Shown here: piece after piece, positions 7,437-15,331 of the stretch | How the letters are laid out: every line of letters starts with the position of its first letter | How positions within the stretch are numbered: position 1 is the first letter of the stretch | Assembly (NCBI RefSeq): GCF_000421645.1 | Contig: NZ_ATXK01000003.1 | Coordinates: 62,001-126,000, forward strand | Origin: Aurantimonas coralicida DSM 14790 | GTDB lineage: Bacteria > Pseudomonadota > Alphaproteobacteria > Rhizobiales > Rhizobiaceae | Direction of reading: 5' to 3' | Length of the DNA stretch: 64,000 bases | Translations under genes and position numbers: made by a program | The notes under the pieces: model-generated | What the model saw: only the letters and a program-made list of their open reading frames with translations | What the model was told of the DNA's origin: nothing | Databases searched by the model: none

Positions 7437-8078
7437 CTAGTGCTTGGTCGCGATCTGGGCGACGGGGCGCTGCTCGGCGCGTGCCCGTTCGCAGCCATAG
7501 GCATGTTCGACGATATGGGCGAAGGACCGGTAGAGCTGGTTCAGGCGTTCGAAGCCGCCATCGTCCTGGGTGATCGCGCCAGCACTGTCGGCGATCGCGA
7601 CGAGTTGCAGCGCCACGTCGCGCTTGGGAATGTCGGCGACGAGTTCACCGCGGTCGACCGCCTGATCGATGGCCGCGATGATGAAGCGCTCCAGCGTGAC
7701 CGCGAAGCTGTGCAGCGCTTCCTGGGCCTTCGGTCCGATGAGGTCGCGGTCGACCCGCATCCGGCAGATCAGGCTCCAGGAATTGGTCGAGGTGTAGGTC
7801 TCGTTGAACAGGACGTAGCGCTCGCGATTGGCCTCCATCATCCCGATGATCTTGTCGGTGAAGGATTTCTCGCCGGCCCAGTTCCGTTCCCACTTGGCGA
7901 GCAGGTTGGCGATATACTTGACCACCACGATCTCGCAGAGATTCTGCTTGTTCCCGTAATAGTAGTGGATCGCGGCCCGCGTCGTCCCGAGGCGGTCGGC
8001 GATGTCGCGGAAGCGGAAACCCTGATAGCCGTGCCGGATCAGCATCTCGACGCTCAGTTCCTCGATCTGCTCTTTCAT
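7437..8078 (-). CDS. TetR family transcriptional regulator
   Basis: 213 residues. The N-terminal TetR helix-turn-helix is clear: VEMLIRHGYQGFRFRDIADR followed by LGTTRAAIHYYYGNKQNLCE. The C-terminal ligand domain is variable and gives no ligand hint. I start at the ATG at 8078 (MKEQIEEL); upstream the open frame is arginine-rich and lies in the promoter region. The gene is downstream of and codirectional with the SDR gene, from which it is separated by 206 bases that carry a palindrome, so it is probably autoregulated and may control TRAP operon 2. Confidence 0.88.
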   Translation of the reverse strand: MKEQIEELSVEMLIRHGYQGFRFRDIADRLGTTRAAIHYYYGNKQNLCEIVVVKYIANLLAKWERNWAGEKSFTDKIIGMMEANRERYVLFNETYTSTNSWSLICRMRVDRDLIGPKAQEALHSFAVTLERFIIAAIDQAVDRGELVADIPKRDVALQLVAIADSAGAITQDDGGFERLNQLYRSFAHIVEHAYGCERARAEQRPVAQIATKH

Positions 8079-8124
8079 CGAACGCTGACAATCACTGCGG
8101 ACCCTCCTCCTCGCGGCCTGTCTT

Positions 8125-8147
8125 CGTGGTTGTGCCACGGCTGTCAA
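8125..8147 (-). promoter_or_regulatory. Promoter and palindrome of the TetR gene
   Basis: On the minus strand a consensus -35 TTGACA lies at 8142-8147. Just downstream is the palindrome CGTGG-TTGTG-CCACG (8125-8139), placed in the spacer where an autorepressor would block RNA polymerase. The -10 is weak. The site is within the 206-base gap between the TetR gene and the SDR gene. Confidence 0.4.
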
Positions 8148-8284
8148 GACGTTCGTCGCCCGACGGGCGTCAAGGCCAATTGGCGGTGCGCGGCGCCGGC
8201 CTCCCGCCGGTGCGATCGCGCTGTTCCAGCACAAGCGCCAGCCGCCTTCCATGGTTCCGGCGACGCCCAGCCGGTGCGCGTGCG

Positions 8285-9046
8285 TCACCGGATCGTCCAG
8301 CCCCCATCGGCGACCAGGGTCGAGCCGGTGGAGAAGGAGGAATCGTCGCAGGCCAGGAACAGGATCGCCTTGGCGATTTCCTCCGGCTGTCCGAGCCGTC
8401 CCATCACCTGCCGGTCTTCGAGGCTCTTGCGCAGGGCCGCGGCGTCGGGCGCGGTCTCGAAGATGGTCTTGAAATACGGGCTCTCGATCGTGCCCGGCGC
8501 GACGCAATTGACCCGGATCCCGGCGTCGGCATGGTCCATCGCCATGGCGCGGGTGAGGGCGGAGACGGCGCCCTTGGAGGCGGTATAGGCCGCGCGGTCG
8601 TAGATGCCGACGATCGCGCCGCCCGAGGCTGTGTTGACGATCACGCCGCCGCCATGTCGCTCCATCACCGGGATGGCATGCTTGCAGCCGAGATAGACGC
8701 CGCGGACATTGACCGCGAACAGGGCGTCCCAGTCCTCGACGGCCGTGTTCACGACGGTGCCGGCGATGCCGTAGCCGGCATTGTTGACGAGAACGTCGAG
8801 CCGGCCATGGGCCGCCACGCAGCGCGCCACCATTGCCTCGATGTCGCTTTCGCTGGCGACATCGACCGTCATCGCCTCGGCGCGTGCGCCGGTTGCTGCC
8901 AGTTCCTCCGCGACCCGTGTTGCTGCTTCCCCGTTGCGGTCCGCCACCAGCACGGTGGCGCCGTTCTCGGCGAAGAGCCGTGCGGTCTGATGTCCGATCC
9001 CCGAACCACCTCCGGTGACGATGGCGATCTTGCCGGCGAGCTTCAT
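8285..9046 (-). CDS. Short-chain dehydrogenase/reductase (SDR)
   Basis: A 253-residue classical SDR: cofactor motif TGGGSGIG near residue 11, DVASESD, NNAGYG, the catalytic Ser in NTASGGAIVG and YTASK with the catalytic Tyr and Lys. ADRNGE after the second strand places an Asp that favours NAD over NADP. It oxidises or reduces a secondary alcohol/ketone. It is the last gene of the TRAP operon 2 unit, 52 bases after the alpha/beta hydrolase gene, and probably acts on the imported compound. The substrate is not predictable. Confidence 0.9.
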   Translation of the reverse strand: MKLAGKIAIVTGGGSGIGHQTARLFAENGATVLVADRNGEAATRVAEELAATGARAEAMTVDVASESDIEAMVARCVAAHGRLDVLVNNAGYGIAGTVVNTAVEDWDALFAVNVRGVYLGCKHAIPVMERHGGGVIVNTASGGAIVGIYDRAAYTASKGAVSALTRAMAMDHADAGIRVNCVAPGTIESPYFKTIFETAPDAAALRKSLEDRQVMGRLGQPEEIAKAILFLACDDSSFSTGSTLVADGGWTIR

Positions 9047-9098
9047 GGAGCGTTTCTCCTGGATGCGGGCATATTGTTGGATGCGGGACTGGGCCGGG

Positions 9099-9899
9099 TC
9101 ATCGAAGGCCGGCGGCCCAGTCCGCGACGGCGGTCACGAAGGCGTCGGTCTGCGAGGCCGGAAAGAAATGGCCGCCCTCGGGCAGAAGGGTCAGGGGGGC
9201 TGCGGGCAGTGCCTTGGCCAGATCTCGCTGCAGGAAGGCGGGCACGATCATGTCGTCCGCAGCGCCGATGATCATCGCGGGCATCGTCAGTTGCGACACC
9301 GCTGCGCTGCCGTCGAAGGCGAGCAACGCCTCGATCCGCTCGGCGACGATTTGCCGGGCCGTGTCGCTTGTGGGGGCCTTCGCCACCGCCCGCTCATAGG
9401 CCGACCAGTTGGCCTCCAGCCATTCCGGTGCATAGGAGATCAGCGTCGCCGTGGCGGTGTAGGCGACGGGGTCGTGGCGCAACAGGTCGAGGCGGGTCCG
9501 AAACAGGGCCGTCATGTAGCGGCTGGTCCGCAGCCATGTGGCGCTGAGCCCGAGGCCGGTTACCCGCTCCGGTGCCCGTGCCGCCAGGCTCTGGGCGATG
9601 CAGCCGCCGGTCGAGTGGCCGACGATGGTCGCCGCCTCGATCCCGGCGGCGTCGAGCACCGCCTGAACGTCATCGGCCAGTTGCGCAATGTCCGTTTCGG
9701 CCGTGCCCCGCGTCGAGGCGCCGATGCCGCGCTGGTCGAATGTGATGATCTCGAAGCGGTCGCGCAGTCTTGCTGCGACCGGCGCCCAGAATCCGGCCGT
9801 GCCGCCGAGCCCGCTGACAAGGACGAGCGGGGCGCCGGCACCCTCGCGGCTGGCCTTGAGGACGGCGCCATCGGCGGTGGAAACGGAAAAGTCGCTCAT
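9099..9899 (-). CDS. Alpha/beta hydrolase (3-oxoadipate enol-lactonase-like)
   Basis: 266 residues with an alpha/beta-hydrolase fold: oxyanion segment SGLGGTAGFW, DQRGIGAS, nucleophile elbow GHSTGG, an acid in GAADDMIVP and the catalytic His in PEGGHFF. The pattern resembles PcaD-like enol-lactonases and related carbon-ester hydrolases. Start ATG at 9899 overlaps the stop of the NIPSNAP gene (ATGA), so the two are translationally coupled. It probably opens a lactone or ester in the pathway fed by TRAP transporter 2. Confidence 0.88.
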   Translation of the reverse strand: MSDFSVSTADGAVLKASREGAGAPLVLVSGLGGTAGFWAPVAARLRDRFEIITFDQRGIGASTRGTAETDIAQLADDVQAVLDAAGIEAATIVGHSTGGCIAQSLAARAPERVTGLGLSATWLRTSRYMTALFRTRLDLLRHDPVAYTATATLISYAPEWLEANWSAYERAVAKAPTSDTARQIVAERIEALLAFDGSAAVSQLTMPAMIIGAADDMIVPAFLQRDLAKALPAAPLTLLPEGGHFFPASQTDAFVTAVADWAAGLR

Positions 9900-10210
9900 T
9901 GCAGCGGCGAGAAGTCCGTGGGGACGAGGATCCGCGTGTTCTGGCGCTCGATGAGGCCATCGACGCGGGCGAGATAATCCTGCCATTCCGGGTCGGCGAG
10001 CATGGCCTTGCGGCGCGCCGCGCGGTCGTCGAGGCTCTCGTAGCCCCACAGCGCCACGACGTGGTTCAGCTCGCCGATCTCGGTGGTGAAGTAGCTGACG
10101 AAGGTGCCGAGGTACTTCTTCTGCAGGGCAAGGCCGTGGTCGCGGTAGCAGGCGACGAAGGCGCCGAGCTTGCCCGGCCGGATATGGTAGTCGCGTTCTT
10201 CGTAGATCAT
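9896..10210 (-). CDS. NIPSNAP family protein
   Basis: A 104-residue ferredoxin-like dimeric alpha/beta barrel protein. MIYEERDYHIRPGKLGAFV at the N-terminus and HVVALWGYESLDDRAARR in the middle are typical of NIPSNAP domains. Bacterial members occur in catabolic operons and have no settled activity; a monooxygenase-like or isomerase role has been guessed. ATG at 10210 is preceded by the dctM stop with a 29-base gap. The longer upstream open frame overlaps dctM and is rejected. Confidence 0.85.
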   Translation of the reverse strand: MIYEERDYHIRPGKLGAFVACYRDHGLALQKKYLGTFVSYFTTEIGELNHVVALWGYESLDDRAARRKAMLADPEWQDYLARVDGLIERQNTRILVPTDFSPLQ

Positions 10211-10239
10211 GGGAAAGGGTCCGTTGTTGGCGTTCCGGC

Positions 10240-11553
10240 TCAGCCGTAGATGACTTTCGGCATCCAGGTGGCGAGGGACGGGAAGATGAACAGAAGGGCG
10301 AGGACGAAGAGCTGGCAGCAGATGAACGGGATCACCCCCCAGTACATCGACTTCAGGCTCATCTCCGGCGGGGCGATGGCGCGCAGATAGAAGATCGACG
10401 GCGCCATCGGCGGCGTCAGGTAGCTGGTCTGCAGCGTCACCAGGAAGACGATGGCGAACCACAAGGGGTCGACACCGTAGGCCGCGAGCACCGGCACCGC
10501 GATGGTCATCATGATCAGGACGATCGAGATCAGGTCCACCGCGAAGCCGAGGACGAAGGTGATCGCCAGGATCAGCGCGACGACCGACCAGGCTTCAAGG
10601 CCAAAGGCGTCGAGCATGCCGCGCACCGACATCATACCGCCCGAGGCGAAGAACACGCCCGAGAAGATCGAGCCGGCCAGGACGATGGCGAGAATCATCG
10701 CGGTCAGCGAGATCGTCTGAAGCGACGCTTCAAGCAGCAGCTTGAAGGTCATCCGGCGATAGAGGACCGCCAGCACCAGCACACCGAACGAACCGCAGGC
10801 CGCCGCCTCCGTCGGCGTCGCGAGACCCGAGAACAGGGTGCCGAGCACCGTGGCGATCAGGATCAGCGGCGGCACCAGCGCGGTCAGCGTGAAGATGATC
10901 TTCTCGTGGAACGAGCGCGGATCGGGCTCGGGGTCGCCGGGCGCGAAGGACGGTTTGATGATGCAGATGCCGATGATGTAGATCGCGAACATCGCCGCCA
11001 TCAGCAGGCCCGGCAGGAGAATGCCGGCGAGAAGATCGCCGACCGGCAGGGCCGCGATCGGCGCCAGCACGATCACCGGGATCGAAGGCGGGATCACGGT
11101 GCCCAGCGAACCCCCGGCGCAGACCGTTCCCGCGATCAGCGAGTGATTGTAGTTGCGCTTCAGCATGCCGGGAATGGCGAGCATGCCGACCAGCGTCTCG
11201 GTGGCGCCGACGACGCCCGAGGCTGCGGCGAAGATCGTGCACATGAGCAGGGCGGCGATCGCCAGTCCGCCGGGCAGCCGCCGGGTCCACATGTAGATCG
11301 CGTCGAACAGCCGTTCGGCGATGCCGGCCCGCTCGAGGATCGCGCCCATGAAGATGAACAGCGGGATCGCGCCCAGAACGTAATTGGTCGCGACCTCGTC
11401 GACCCGCTGGGCGATCTGCAGGATCAGGATGTCGCCGAAGCGCACGAGGCCGAAGCCGAGCGCCACCAGCATCATCGAGAAGGCGATGGGGATGCCGAGC
11501 GCGATCAGGACGATCAGCGCCGGGAACATCAGGAGTACGGTGTCGCCCATCAT
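10240..11553 (-). CDS. dctM: TRAP transporter large permease DctM
   Basis: 437 residues and about twelve membrane segments. Family hallmarks include IPLFIFMGAIL, ASGVVGATETLVGM, GTVCAGGSLGTVIPPSIP and the C-terminal LQTSYLTPPMAPSIFYLR. It is the sodium-coupled translocation subunit of TRAP system 2. The tandem ATG at 11553/11550 overlaps the dctQ stop, supporting coupled translation. The neighbouring catabolic genes suggest that the ligand is the substrate of the hydrolase/SDR pathway. Confidence 0.95.
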   Translation of the reverse strand: MMGDTVLLMFPALIVLIALGIPIAFSMMLVALGFGLVRFGDILILQIAQRVDEVATNYVLGAIPLFIFMGAILERAGIAERLFDAIYMWTRRLPGGLAIAALLMCTIFAAASGVVGATETLVGMLAIPGMLKRNYNHSLIAGTVCAGGSLGTVIPPSIPVIVLAPIAALPVGDLLAGILLPGLLMAAMFAIYIIGICIIKPSFAPGDPEPDPRSFHEKIIFTLTALVPPLILIATVLGTLFSGLATPTEAAACGSFGVLVLAVLYRRMTFKLLLEASLQTISLTAMILAIVLAGSIFSGVFFASGGMMSVRGMLDAFGLEAWSVVALILAITFVLGFAVDLISIVLIMMTIAVPVLAAYGVDPLWFAIVFLVTLQTSYLTPPMAPSIFYLRAIAPPEMSLKSMYWGVIPFICCQLFVLALLFIFPSLATWMPKVIYG

Positions 11554-12098
11554 GCCGCGCCCGCCTGTTCGTCGATGGTGGGCTCATGGGGCGGGGTGGC
11601 ATCGGGCTTGCCGGAGAGCGCGCGCAAGGCCCGCAGCGCCTTGCCGGCCATCTGCAGCGTGAACAGCGCGAAGCCGATCGTGTAGATGACGCGGAACGGC
11701 CAGACCTTGGGGTTCCAGGCCGACAGGCCGGAGCCTTCGCCGGTCCGGTAGGTCCGCAGGATGCCGTCGTAGAGGGTCAGGGTCAGCCACAGCAGCAGCC
11801 CGGTCATCGCCAGGAAGGCGAGGCTGTCGATGAGGGCGACGACGCGGCGGGGCAGATGGGCGTGGATGAAGTCCACATTCACATGCGCGTCGTTGCGCAG
11901 GCAGTAGGACAGGCCGAGCAGGAAGATCGTGCCCATCAGCATGTAGCTGACCTCGAAGGCCCATTGGGTCGGCGCGTCGAAGAGGTAGCGGCTGAGAACC
12001 TCGTAGACCATCGCGAAGACCAGCGGCAGCAGCAGCATGGCTGCGATCCGTCCCGACCAGAGCGACAGTGTTTCGATGGCGTTCAGGACGGCTTGCAT
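11550..12098 (-). CDS. dctQ: TRAP transporter small permease DctQ
   Basis: 182 residues with four membrane helices; LRNDAHVNVDFIHAHLP after helix 2 is the DctQ signature. The start is ATG at 12098, with GGAGG about eight bases upstream; the frame is open further upstream but that part lies in the intercistronic region and is low in hydrophobic residues. It partners the following dctM. The short cytosolic tail is acidic. Confidence 0.92.
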   Translation of the reverse strand: MQAVLNAIETLSLWSGRIAAMLLLPLVFAMVYEVLSRYLFDAPTQWAFEVSYMLMGTIFLLGLSYCLRNDAHVNVDFIHAHLPRRVVALIDSLAFLAMTGLLLWLTLTLYDGILRTYRTGEGSGLSAWNPKVWPFRVIYTIGFALFTLQMAGKALRALRALSGKPDATPPHEPTIDEQAGAA

Positions 12099-12225
12099 GC
12101 ATGCCTCCGTCGGATCGTGGATGCGGCACGGCGCGGCTGGCCGATGGGCAGGGCTGGAAGCACGGGGCTGGCTCGGTCTGTGGGAGGATCGTCGGGTCGG
12201 GCCGTGGGCCCGGTGATGGGACGTC

Positions 12226-12249
12226 GAGGGGCCGGATGGACGGCCCCTC
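12226..12249 (-). repeat. Intercistronic hairpin between dctP and dctQ (TRAP system 2)
   Basis: A perfect 9-bp stem GAGGGGCCG / CGGCCCCTC with a 6-base loop, 22 bases beyond the dctP stop. No T-run follows in the direction of transcription. It occupies the same place as the 727-750 hairpin of TRAP system 1 although the sequences differ, suggesting the same use: protecting the dctP part of the transcript. Confidence 0.7.
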
Positions 12250-12271
12250 CTGTCCTGGTTGTGCCGGTCCG

Positions 12272-13339
12272 TTACCGGGAGCCGGGGGCGAAGCGGAACT
12301 CGGACAGACCGGACAGCGAGCCAAGGAAGGACGCCTGGTCCTCGTAGACCCGCTTGAACCACTCGTTCGATGCGGACTGCTCCTCGGCCCATTCGCGCGA
12401 GGCCTCGTTGACGGCCTTCACCAGGCTCTCGTCGATCTGGATCATCTCGGCCGGCGAGTCCTTCTTCATCGTCTCGTAGGCGGCAAGATCCATCTTGGCG
12501 TAACCCAGATAGGTCTCCAGCATGGTCAGTTTGCCGGCGACTTCGAGAAGCTTCTGGTCCTTCTCCGGAATGCGCTCCCAGACGTCCTTGTTGTAGATGC
12601 AGTCATGGACGGCAGCGCGCGAGTGGACGCCGGGCATCATCATGTAGGGGGCGATCTTGTCGAAGCCCTCCTGCATGTTGCCGCCGGGGCCGCCCCATTC
12701 GATGGCGTCGACCACCTTGCGCTCCAGCGCCGAGAAGACTTCCGAACCTGGCAGGATGACGGTGGAGACACCGAGCTTCGGCGCGATCTCGGCCCAGGCC
12801 GAGGAAGTGCGCAGCTTCAGGCCCTTGAGGTCCTCGACGGTGCGGACCGGCTTGTGGGCATGCATGAAAATCTCGGTCTCGGTGACGCCGCAGGGGATCG
12901 CCACCACGTCGAAGACGTCGTCGCGCCACTCCTTCCAGAGCTCCAGGCCGTTCCCGTTATAGAGCCACATCATGTACTCTTCCGGGGTCGGGCCGCCCGG
13001 CCAGCCGCCGAACATCGCGCTGGTGCGATCCACCGACCAGTCATAGCCGCCCCAGGCATGGCCCATGTCGGCAATGCCCATCTGCACGGTCTCGGTGACC
13101 TTCAGGGCCTGGCCGAGCGCGCCGGCGGGGTAGACGTTGATCTTGACGCGGCCGTCGGTGACGGTCTCGACCGCCTCGGCATATTTCTTGGCGCCGATCT
13201 CCAGCCAGTGGCCGCCCGCCCAGGGCGTCGTCATGTTAAGTTCGATCGTCTCCTGCGCCGAGGCGGCATGGGGGGCAAGGCCCAGTCCCATGCCGAGCGT
13301 GAGCAGCGCTGCGCTGGCGGTTGTCCTCAAAAACTGCAT
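12272..13339 (-). CDS. dctP: TRAP transporter substrate-binding protein DctP
   Basis: 355 residues with a cleavable signal (cleavage near ASA-QE, residue 28) and a DctP receptor fold; VEDLKGLKLRTSSAWAEI is the conserved segment carrying the ligand-binding Arg. This receptor differs clearly from the DctP near the left end, so the two TRAP systems take up different acids. The ATG at 13339 has AGGAT upstream inside a small AT-rich hairpin (13341-13358). First gene of the operon dctP-Q-M-NIPSNAP-hydrolase-SDR, with a long 5' leader. Confidence 0.93.
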   Translation of the reverse strand: MQFLRTTASAALLTLGMGLGLAPHAASAQETIELNMTTPWAGGHWLEIGAKKYAEAVETVTDGRVKINVYPAGALGQALKVTETVQMGIADMGHAWGGYDWSVDRTSAMFGGWPGGPTPEEYMMWLYNGNGLELWKEWRDDVFDVVAIPCGVTETEIFMHAHKPVRTVEDLKGLKLRTSSAWAEIAPKLGVSTVILPGSEVFSALERKVVDAIEWGGPGGNMQEGFDKIAPYMMMPGVHSRAAVHDCIYNKDVWERIPEKDQKLLEVAGKLTMLETYLGYAKMDLAAYETMKKDSPAEMIQIDESLVKAVNEASREWAEEQSASNEWFKRVYEDQASFLGSLSGLSEFRFAPGSR

Positions 13340-13575
13340 GCAAACATCCTTTTGTTTGGCCGGAGATAGCGGTTGCGGAAGGCGTGTCAGACGCCGGCCG
13401 GAGGCCGGCAGTGACGCGGATGCGGCCGCAGGCGCGAAGGCGGAGCGCGGCCGGGTGCGGGAGAGACGAAGCCGGTGGATGCGGGCAGACGGCCACGGCC
13501 GGCGGTGACGCCTGAAGCGGTCGTCGCAGCCGTTGCTGCGGTGGTCGGCGCGTATGGATTCGTCTGGTCTGAGCA

Positions 13576-13623
13576 ACTTACTGACATGGAAGTAAGTGAA
13601 GCTGCGCGAGCGCAACCTGTCAA
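13576..13623 (-). promoter_or_regulatory. Putative promoter and operator of TRAP operon 2
   Basis: On the minus strand a perfect -35 TTGACA (13618-13623) is followed at about 17 bases by a weak -10 (TTCACT). The -10/start region runs into an inverted repeat ACTTACT-N8-AGTAAGT (13576-13597). Two more dyads, TTGCAT-N11-ATGCAA (13624-13646) and GCAAA-N5-TTTGC, flank the -35. The start codon of dctP is about 240 bases away, implying a long leader. Confidence 0.45.
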
Positions 13624-13808
13624 TTGCATAATGCCGCGCCATGCAAAATTTCTTTGCACAAGGCCCGGCGCGGGGGCCGGATCATGGGGCAGGGAGGGCT
13701 GGCGCATGAGCGCCTTGGCCGCTTGCGCTGCGATTGGCCTGTCGCGGCAGTCAGGCGGGCCGACGTTGCACAGCGATGGGGTGCGGGTACGGGTGCGCCG
13801 CCGCGTGC
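13624..13808. other. Intergenic region between TRAP operon 2 and the MocR gene
   Basis: The gap from 13340 to 13808 has no gene I can support. The part nearest dctP is GC-rich leader with a 7-bp hairpin (13393-13409); the middle is AT-richer and holds the promoter dyads; the part nearest the MocR stop has no clear terminator. Confidence 0.4.
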
Positions 13809-15221
13809 TCAGCGCCGGCTTGCGAGCGAGGCCTTGAGGACCGCGATCACCTTCTCCTCCATCTGCGCGACGTTGAAGCGCATCATGTCGGGGGCGGTCC
13901 GGGCGACGCTGAAGACGTTGCCGGGGGCGAGCAGCACTCCGTCCCGCAGGGCGTGCCGCGCGAGTTCGGTGGCGTCCGCCCCGTCCGGCAGCCGGCACCA
14001 CAGCGCAAAGCCACCGCGGGGCAGGGTCCAGGGTGTGATGCCGAGGGTGCCGAGCGCCGCGATCGTCTGCTTCTGCCGCCGGGCAAGGCGCGTCCGCAGC
14101 GCGCTCATGTGCTTGCGATAGCTGCCATCGCCGAGGGCGGCATGGACGATTCCGGCGGCGACCGGACTGGCACTGCCGAAATGCGTCGCGACCTGCAGGT
14201 CCACCAGCCCGTCGATCCAGTCGCTCCGCGCCGCGATATAGCCGCATCGCACCGAGGCCGACAGGGTCTTGGAGAAGCTGCCGATCCGCACCACGCGCTC
14301 GAGCCCGTCCAGAGCGGCGAGACGCGGCGAGGGCTCGGGTTCGAAATCGGCGAAGATGTCGTCCTCGACGATGATCATGTCCTCAGCCGCCGCAAGAGTC
14401 AGGATCCGGTGGGCGGCCTGCGGCGAGAGCGTCGCGCCGGTCGGGTTGTGGATCGCCGAATTGGTGACATAGAGCCTCGGGCGATGGGCCGCGATCACGG
14501 CCGCGAAGGCAACCGGGTCCGGCCCGCTCGGCGTCTGCGGCACGCTGACGATCCGCACGCGATGGGCGCGCAGCAGGGCCTGGAAATTGAAGTAGCAGGG
14601 ATCGTCGAGAAGCACGGTGTCGCCCGGCTGCAGGAAGAACCGGCACAGAAGGTCGAGGGCCTGGGTGCCCGATCCGGTGAGCAGGATCTGCTCGGTCCCG
14701 GCCGCGATGCCCTCCGCCGCGAATTGCCGGGCCAGGTGCTGGCGCAGCGGCAGCGAACCGCGGGTGCCGCCATAGTCCGACAGGACGGCGTCGTCGGCCC
14801 GGGCGAGCTTGCGCAGGGCGCGGCGTACCGCTTCGTTCGGCATCCAGTCCGCCGGCAGCCAGCCGCAGCCGGGGCGCAACGTGTCGGGGGCGGCATCCAG
14901 CGACTGGCGCGACACCCATAGCGGGTCGATGTCGCGTTCGGCCCGCGGCGCGATCTCGGCCAGCGCCAGCGGCGGCGCCGTGCCGGCCGCCGCATAGAAG
15001 CCGGAGCCCGGCCGCGACCGGATCAGCCCCTCAGCGGCCAGCCGGTCATAGGCTTCGACGACGGTCGAGGGCGAGACGCCCATGGTGCGGGCAAAGGCGC
15101 GCACCGATGGCAGCTTCTCGCCGGCGACCAGGCTGCGGGCAGCCAGACGCCGCCGGATCTCGTCCATCAGCGCCGCGGTGCGGGTCGCTCCCGGCCCGGT
15201 CGCGTGTCGGGAAACGCCCAA
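13809..15221 (-). CDS. MocR/GntR-type regulator with aminotransferase domain
   Basis: 470 residues. Residues about 15-80 form a GntR winged helix (KLPSVRAFARTMGVSPSTVV). Residues 110-470 form a fold-type I aminotransferase-like domain; the PLP-binding Lys lies in IGSFSKTLSASVRCGYIA, with GSGTQALDLL and NPTGATLS as other cofactor contacts. MocR proteins use PLP plus an amine or amino acid as effector. The adjacent divergent EamA transporter gene is the likely target, a frequent pairing for amino-acid or vitamin B6 related exporters. Confidence 0.92.
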   Translation of the reverse strand: MGVSRHATGPGATRTAALMDEIRRRLAARSLVAGEKLPSVRAFARTMGVSPSTVVEAYDRLAAEGLIRSRPGSGFYAAAGTAPPLALAEIAPRAERDIDPLWVSRQSLDAAPDTLRPGCGWLPADWMPNEAVRRALRKLARADDAVLSDYGGTRGSLPLRQHLARQFAAEGIAAGTEQILLTGSGTQALDLLCRFFLQPGDTVLLDDPCYFNFQALLRAHRVRIVSVPQTPSGPDPVAFAAVIAAHRPRLYVTNSAIHNPTGATLSPQAAHRILTLAAAEDMIIVEDDIFADFEPEPSPRLAALDGLERVVRIGSFSKTLSASVRCGYIAARSDWIDGLVDLQVATHFGSASPVAAGIVHAALGDGSYRKHMSALRTRLARRQKQTIAALGTLGITPWTLPRGGFALWCRLPDGADATELARHALRDGVLLAPGNVFSVARTAPDMMRFNVAQMEEKVIAVLKASLASRR

Positions 15222-15242
15222 GTGTGCGGTCTCCGTAACCCA

Positions 15243-15262
15243 TACAGTTTGGCGAAATTGTA
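15243..15262. promoter_or_regulatory. Imperfect palindrome in the mocR/eamA divergent gap
   Basis: TACAGTTT-GGCG-AAATTGTA, 8-base arms with one mismatch, in the 110-base gap between the divergent genes. It is placed to control both promoters and is the best candidate for the MocR site. MocR proteins often bind direct repeats, so the dyad alone is not proof. Confidence 0.4.
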
Positions 15263-15331
15263 GGGGATTGTCGCTACCGGCGCCAGACCGGTGGACCTAG
15301 AAGGAGGGATGCGGCAGGGTGGAGCCTTTTC

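Noticed and set aside
13393-13409. GCCGGCC-GGA-GGCCGGC hairpin in the TRAP operon 2 leader taken as a terminator or riboswitch
   Set aside because: No T-run and no aptamer-like conserved sequence could be recognised; it was only mentioned as leader structure.
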